64,000 nt of DNA from Nostoc linckia NIES-25 (lineage in GTDB: Bacteria; Cyanobacteriota; Cyanobacteriia; Cyanobacteriales; Nostocaceae), in the NCBI RefSeq assembly GCF_002368035.1, contig NZ_AP018223.1, forward strand, positions 970,449-1,034,448, given 5' to 3'. Position 1 is the stretch's first letter. Every line of letters starts with the position of its first letter. The position numbers and the translations under genes are program-made. Shown piece by piece: positions 60,607-64,000 of this stretch. The notes under the pieces are model-generated. The model was not told where the DNA came from and did not search any database. It was given only the letters and a program-made list of their open reading frames with translations.

Positions 60607-60806
60607 TTAAGGGTTTGCTCAATTTCCACCACTGCTTGCTCAAATGGAATAGCCTCATCGTCAGAAGCCTTAGCTGCATCATAGGCACGAATTGATTCCA
60701 ATTCTTCTAATTCTTGTAGTAATTGGTAGTAATCTGCTATATCTAAAATTACTCCAACGCGATTTCCTTTTTCATCTACTATGTAGTTTTCTTTGAATGC
60801 ATTCAT
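60603..60806 (-). CDS. Phd/YefM-like antitoxin
   Basis: A 67-aa protein. NYIVDEKGNRVGVILDIADY is the Phd/YefM-type DNA-binding domain pattern, and the acidic tail (ASDDEAIPFEQAVVEIEQTL) should wrap the toxin. The typical first strand is short. It autoregulates the operon in this family. The ATGA overlap couples it to the RelE-like toxin. Confidence 0.85.
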   Translation of the reverse strand: MNAFKENYIVDEKGNRVGVILDIADYYQLLQELEELESIRAYDAAKASDDEAIPFEQAVVEIEQTLK

Positions 60807-60831
60807 TGAACTTCTATCTCACTATTCATCT

Positions 60832-61827
60832 CTAACCTATTAAGTCAGCGCGGGGTTTAAAGGTTTCAATTTGCCGCAATTTTTCGTAAAGTTCTCGTTC
60901 TTCTTGACTAATATTTTTCGGGGTAACTATTTGAATTTCTACCAATTGATCGCCACGTTTGCCATCATCATTAGGGTAGCCTTTGTTACCTAGTCTGAAT
61001 TTTTGACCAGATCTAACTCCGGGGGGGATGGTCATTTTTACAGGGCCGTCGAGGGTGGGTGCTTCTACCTGACCTCCTAAAACTGCTTCGCTGGGAGTCA
61101 CAGGTACTTGACACAGAATGTTGAAACCATCTAGCTTAAACAATGCATGAGGCTCAACGGTAATTTTTAAGTATAAGTCGCCACCGCCAACACCTTGGTT
61201 TCGCAAACGAATTGTTTGACCTGTAACCATCGCTGGAGGCATAGTAACTTCTAGCGATCGCCCATCTTCTAAGCGAATGCGTTCGTTACCACCTTGATAA
61301 GCTTTTTCTAATGGTATAGTCAATCGAGCTTCTATGTCCCTACGTGGAGTGCGGGGTGGGTTGTTAACTGTGTAGGCAACTTTTGTTCTCGGCGAACGAA
61401 ACGGATCGCCAGTGGTACCATTATTGGATTTACTTGCGCCATTTTGATTTTTGACGCCGATAACTTGATTGATAAAGCTTTCAAAGTCGGAAAACTGACT
61501 TGGGTCTACGTCCTGCTTATCATTGCGACCGTTTGCACCAGTTTGCCAGCTTTTACCTTTCGGCGTCTGTTTATTACCTGCAAAGCCTTTTTGCTTCCAG
61601 TAGCGGCTAAACTGGTCGTATTGCGATCGCTTGGCTGGATCTGAAAGCACTTCATAAGCCTCGCCGATATCCTTAAACTTATCCTCGGCTGCTTTATTTC
61701 CAGGATTGAGATCGGGGTGATACTGTCTTGCTAACCGCCGATAAACCTTTTTAATTTCCTCATTCGTGGCCTCTTTAGATACTCCTAAAATTTCGTAGTA
61801 ATCGCGGAAATTCTGCAAATTTTGCAT
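60832..61827 (-). CDS. DnaJ-type co-chaperone without zinc finger (CbpA-like)
   Basis: A 331-aa protein. The J domain (residues 6-72) has HPD in ARQYHPDLNPGNK. A polar linker at about 75-170 is rich in Gly, Asn and Lys. The two C-terminal substrate-binding beta domains contain LTIPLEKAYQGGNERIRL, GGGDLYLKITVEPHALFKLD and GPVKMTIPPGVRSGQKFRL. There is no CxxCxGxG zinc finger, making it a type II (class B) J protein. It follows dnaK on the same strand after 184 bases of STRRs, and should work with that DnaK. Confidence 0.93.
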   Translation of the reverse strand: MQNLQNFRDYYEILGVSKEATNEEIKKVYRRLARQYHPDLNPGNKAAEDKFKDIGEAYEVLSDPAKRSQYDQFSRYWKQKGFAGNKQTPKGKSWQTGANGRNDKQDVDPSQFSDFESFINQVIGVKNQNGASKSNNGTTGDPFRSPRTKVAYTVNNPPRTPRRDIEARLTIPLEKAYQGGNERIRLEDGRSLEVTMPPAMVTGQTIRLRNQGVGGGDLYLKITVEPHALFKLDGFNILCQVPVTPSEAVLGGQVEAPTLDGPVKMTIPPGVRSGQKFRLGNKGYPNDDGKRGDQLVEIQIVTPKNISQEERELYEKLRQIETFKPRADLIG

Positions 61828-61859
61828 AGCTGAGTTATTTAAATTTTAGATGAATTAAA

Positions 61860-61995
61860 AGTGAGGAATCAGGAGTTAGAGTCAGGAGTGACGAGTGAGA
61901 GTGAGGAGTGACGCGTTGAAAGCTTTCAGTTTTCAGTTTTAACTCTTAACTCCTAACTCCTAACTCTTAATTCCTAACTCCTAACTCCTAACTCC
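61860..61995. repeat. STRR cluster (GAGTGAG and AACTCCT units)
   Basis: About six gagtgag/ggagtga units on one side and eight aactcct units on the other. The two halves are complementary and could fold in the dnaK-dnaJ intercistronic RNA. Position suggests an effect on J-protein expression; not shown. Confidence 0.75.
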
Positions 61996-62011
61996 CGCTT
62001 TTTATGAGAAA

Positions 62012-64000
62012 CTACAACCAATCATTGTCTTCCTCATCATCCCAGTTATCTTGGTAACTTGGACGGGATTTGCGGGGAGGACGATTGTCATAGGAGGAAG
62101 AACGATTATCTCGGCTATTATCTCGGCTATAGTCTCTGCCATAGTCTCGGTCTCTGTTATAGTCTCTACTATAAGAGTCGCGATCGCGATATGTATCTCT
62201 AAAAGAATCGCGTTCCCGTTCTTTTTCGCCGCCAGTAAAGATGTCGCGGATAGTACCAAACAAATCGTCGTCTTCGTCTTCAGCGTAATACTGACGGACT
62301 TCTCGATTTAGCTCATATAAAGCATCTTGCAGGTCGGCGTAGGCTTGGTCAATACCGCGGTCGTCGTTTTCCTTGAGACTTTCTCGTAATTCTTGGCAAA
62401 TATTATCAATTCTTTGGCGGCGGTTGCGGGCAAACTGCATACCAAATTCCAAGGCTACTTCTCTTAATTGTCGTTCTGCTTGGAATATCAACGCCTCCGA
62501 ACGAGTCCGTTTTTCTACTCTTTCTTTACGTTCCCGGTCAACATCGGCGTATTTTTGAGCATCTTGAATCATCCGATTTACTTCTGATTCGCTTAAGGTA
62601 GAAGCGCCTTGAATGGTGATACTCTGTTCTCTACCAGTGGTTCTATCTAAAGCTGTTACCTGTAAAATTCCATTGGCATCGATATCAAAGGATACTTGCA
62701 CTTGCGGAATACCCCGTGGCGCTGGTGGTATGCCATACAGCTTAAACCGTCCTAAAGACTTGTTGTTTGCTGCCATGTCCCGTTCGCCTTGGACTACGTG
62801 AATTTCCACAGTATTTTGATTATTCTCGGATGTGGAAAATATATCAGAGCGGCGTACTGGAATGGTGGTATTGCGGGGAATCAATTTTTTCATCACGCCG
62901 CCGATGGTTTCCAACCCCAAAGACAGCGGTGTGACATCCAAAAGCAGCACATCTTTGAGTTCGCCTGCGAGAATCCCTGCTTGAATGGCTGCACCCACTC
63001 CCACTACTTCATCGGGGTTGACGTTTTCGTTCGGTTCGATGCCAATCAAGTCGCGTACTAGCTGCTTTACCATTGGCATTCTTGTAGAACCGCCAACTAA
63101 CACAACTTCTTCAATGTCTCTCGGCGTGAGTCCGGCGTCTTTGAGGGCGCGTTTAACTGGCATTCGCAATCGTCCAATCAGATCGCCGCATAAGCCCTCA
63201 AACTGGGAACGAGTGAGACGAGTTTCTAAATGTTTGGGGCCTTCTTGATCGGCAGCAATAAAAGGTAAGTTAATATCAGTAACGCTGACAGCAGAAAGTT
63301 CAATTTTGGCTTTTTCCGCAGCTTCCATCAGACGTTGCAAAGCTTGGCGATCGCGTCTTAAGTCTACCCCTTCTGTTTCCAGAAATTGCTCTGCTAACCA
63401 ATCTACTATTACTTTATCAAAATCATTTCCACCAAGTTGTGTGTCTCCACTGGTAGCTTTGACTTCAAAAATACCATCGCCCACTTCCAGAATCGACACG
63501 TCAAAGGTACCACCACCCAAGTCAAATACTAAGATCGTTTCCGTGTCGCCCCGATCTAATCCATAAGCCAAAGATGCAGCAGTCGGTTCGTTAAGAATCC
63601 GCAATACTTCTAAGCCAGCAATTCTACCAGCATCACGAGTCGCTTGTCGCTGAGAATCGTTAAAATAAGCGGGTACTGTAATCACTGCCCCTGTCACAGG
63701 TTCGCCCAAATAGCGACTAGCATCGTCGGCTAATTTTTTCAGCACCATTGCGGAAATTTCTTCCGGGGCGAAATCTTTATTCAGCCGGGGACAAGCTACT
63801 TTAATATTACCTACTTCGTCTTTGCGAATCGTGTAGGGTACGCGCTTGGATTCTGGGCTAAGTTCGCCATACTTGCGCCCAATAAAGCGCTTGACTGCAA
63901 AAAACGTATTTTGAGGATTGAGGACGGTTTGTCGCCGTGCCATTTGGCCAACCACCCTTTCGCCATCTTTGCTAAAGCCAACAACGGAGGGGGTCGTTCG
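62012..64000 (-). CDS. dnaK: Molecular chaperone DnaK, N-terminal end outside the window
   Basis: The frame is open to base 64,000 (RTTPSVVGFSKDGERVVGQM), so only the first part of the ATPase domain is missing. Visible are VPAYFNDSQRQATRDAGRIA, the phosphate-2 loop VFDLGGGTFDVSIL, the adenosine motif VVLVGGSTRMPMVKQL and the linker VLLLDVTPLSLGLE. The substrate-binding domain begins FSTSENNQNTVEIHV. The C-terminus lacks the usual EEVKKD-type end. Instead about 65 residues of an Arg/Asp/Tyr/Ser-rich low-complexity tail follow (RDRDSYSRDYNRDRDYGRD), ending DEEDNDWL. Such tails occur in one of the several cyanobacterial DnaK paralogues. First gene of a dnaK-dnaJ pair. Confidence 0.95.
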   Translation of the reverse strand, partial: RTTPSVVGFSKDGERVVGQMARRQTVLNPQNTFFAVKRFIGRKYGELSPESKRVPYTIRKDEVGNIKVACPRLNKDFAPEEISAMVLKKLADDASRYLGEPVTGAVITVPAYFNDSQRQATRDAGRIAGLEVLRILNEPTAASLAYGLDRGDTETILVFDLGGGTFDVSILEVGDGIFEVKATSGDTQLGGNDFDKVIVDWLAEQFLETEGVDLRRDRQALQRLMEAAEKAKIELSAVSVTDINLPFIAADQEGPKHLETRLTRSQFEGLCGDLIGRLRMPVKRALKDAGLTPRDIEEVVLVGGSTRMPMVKQLVRDLIGIEPNENVNPDEVVGVGAAIQAGILAGELKDVLLLDVTPLSLGLETIGGVMKKLIPRNTTIPVRRSDIFSTSENNQNTVEIHVVQGERDMAANNKSLGRFKLYGIPPAPRGIPQVQVSFDIDANGILQVTALDRTTGREQSITIQGASTLSESEVNRMIQDAQKYADVDRERKERVEKRTRSEALIFQAERQLREVALEFGMQFARNRRQRIDNICQELRESLKENDDRGIDQAYADLQDALYELNREVRQYYAEDEDDDLFGTIRDIFTGGEKERERDSFRDTYRDRDSYSRDYNRDRDYGRDYSRDNSRDNRSSSYDNRPPRKSRPSYQDNWDDEEDNDWL

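Noticed and set aside
1..64000. CRISPR arrays, rRNA and tRNA genes
   Set aside because: No regularly spaced direct repeats of CRISPR type, no rRNA-like sequence and no cloverleaf recognised by eye. A tRNAscan run would be needed to exclude tRNAs fully.

Overview
The window looks like chromosome from a filamentous, probably heterocyst-forming cyanobacterium (Nostoc/Calothrix/Tolypothrix type). The evidence is frequent GCGATCGC (HIP1) octamers, heptameric short tandem repeats (STRRs), dispersed GTAGGGTGTGTTATGCC-type palindromes, and cyanobacterial marker genes: a photosystem II S4-domain protein, an SLH-OprB porin, a ClpC-RimI-LysA-CdaA-UppS neighbourhood and a DUF3143 protein. No rRNA, tRNA or CRISPR array was recognised.

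Layout. 1-11 kb holds the 3' end of a TolC-type efflux gene and then mostly housekeeping or hypothetical genes (PSII S4 protein, SDR, ExoD, lipid kinase, CAP lipoprotein, GNAT, murF). It also contains three tandem copies of a small-RNA unit, each with a TCCGGA-like box at a constant distance upstream. 11-16 kb holds one very large CHAT-nSTAND-WD40 protein. 16-24.5 kb holds small membrane proteins, thrC, a large membrane-anchored protein of unknown function and an SLH porin. 24.5-26.3 kb has no protein gene but carries a 400-bp miniature element, several hairpins that terminate minus-strand transcripts, and a roughly 365-nt highly structured minus-strand RNA divergent from recQ. 26.4-31 kb has recQ, Uma2 genes and an MFS transporter.

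31.2-40.1 kb is the richest accessory region. A minus-strand operon runs Trypco1-domain protein, trypsin-like protease, P-loop ATPase, STAND/TPR ATPase, radical SAM-SPASM maturase. The protease C-terminus and the ATPase N-terminus share a homologous helical domain, which probably docks one protein to the other. Two paralogous small membrane peptides with an ALPKL core flank the operon on the same strand. It reads as a regulated conflict or immune system with a peptide-modifying enzyme attached.

40-47 kb returns to core genes (acyl-ACP/CoA synthetase, YlqD protein, PDH E2, aspS). 47.4-51.4 kb is a small defence/toxin island: HicA with a DUF1902 antitoxin, a papain-fold toxin with a putative immunity protein, and a retron. 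The retron has a visible msr-msd RNA, an RT with NAxxH, YADD and VTG motifs, and a HEPN-like effector split by an in-frame TAA. 51.5-64 kb is core again (clpC, rimI, lysA, cdaA-uppS, J-domain proteins, dnaK) with a RelE/Phd pair and a nonsense-interrupted ParD-like antitoxin. Nested palindromic and MITE-like repeats fill most of the long intergenic gaps.
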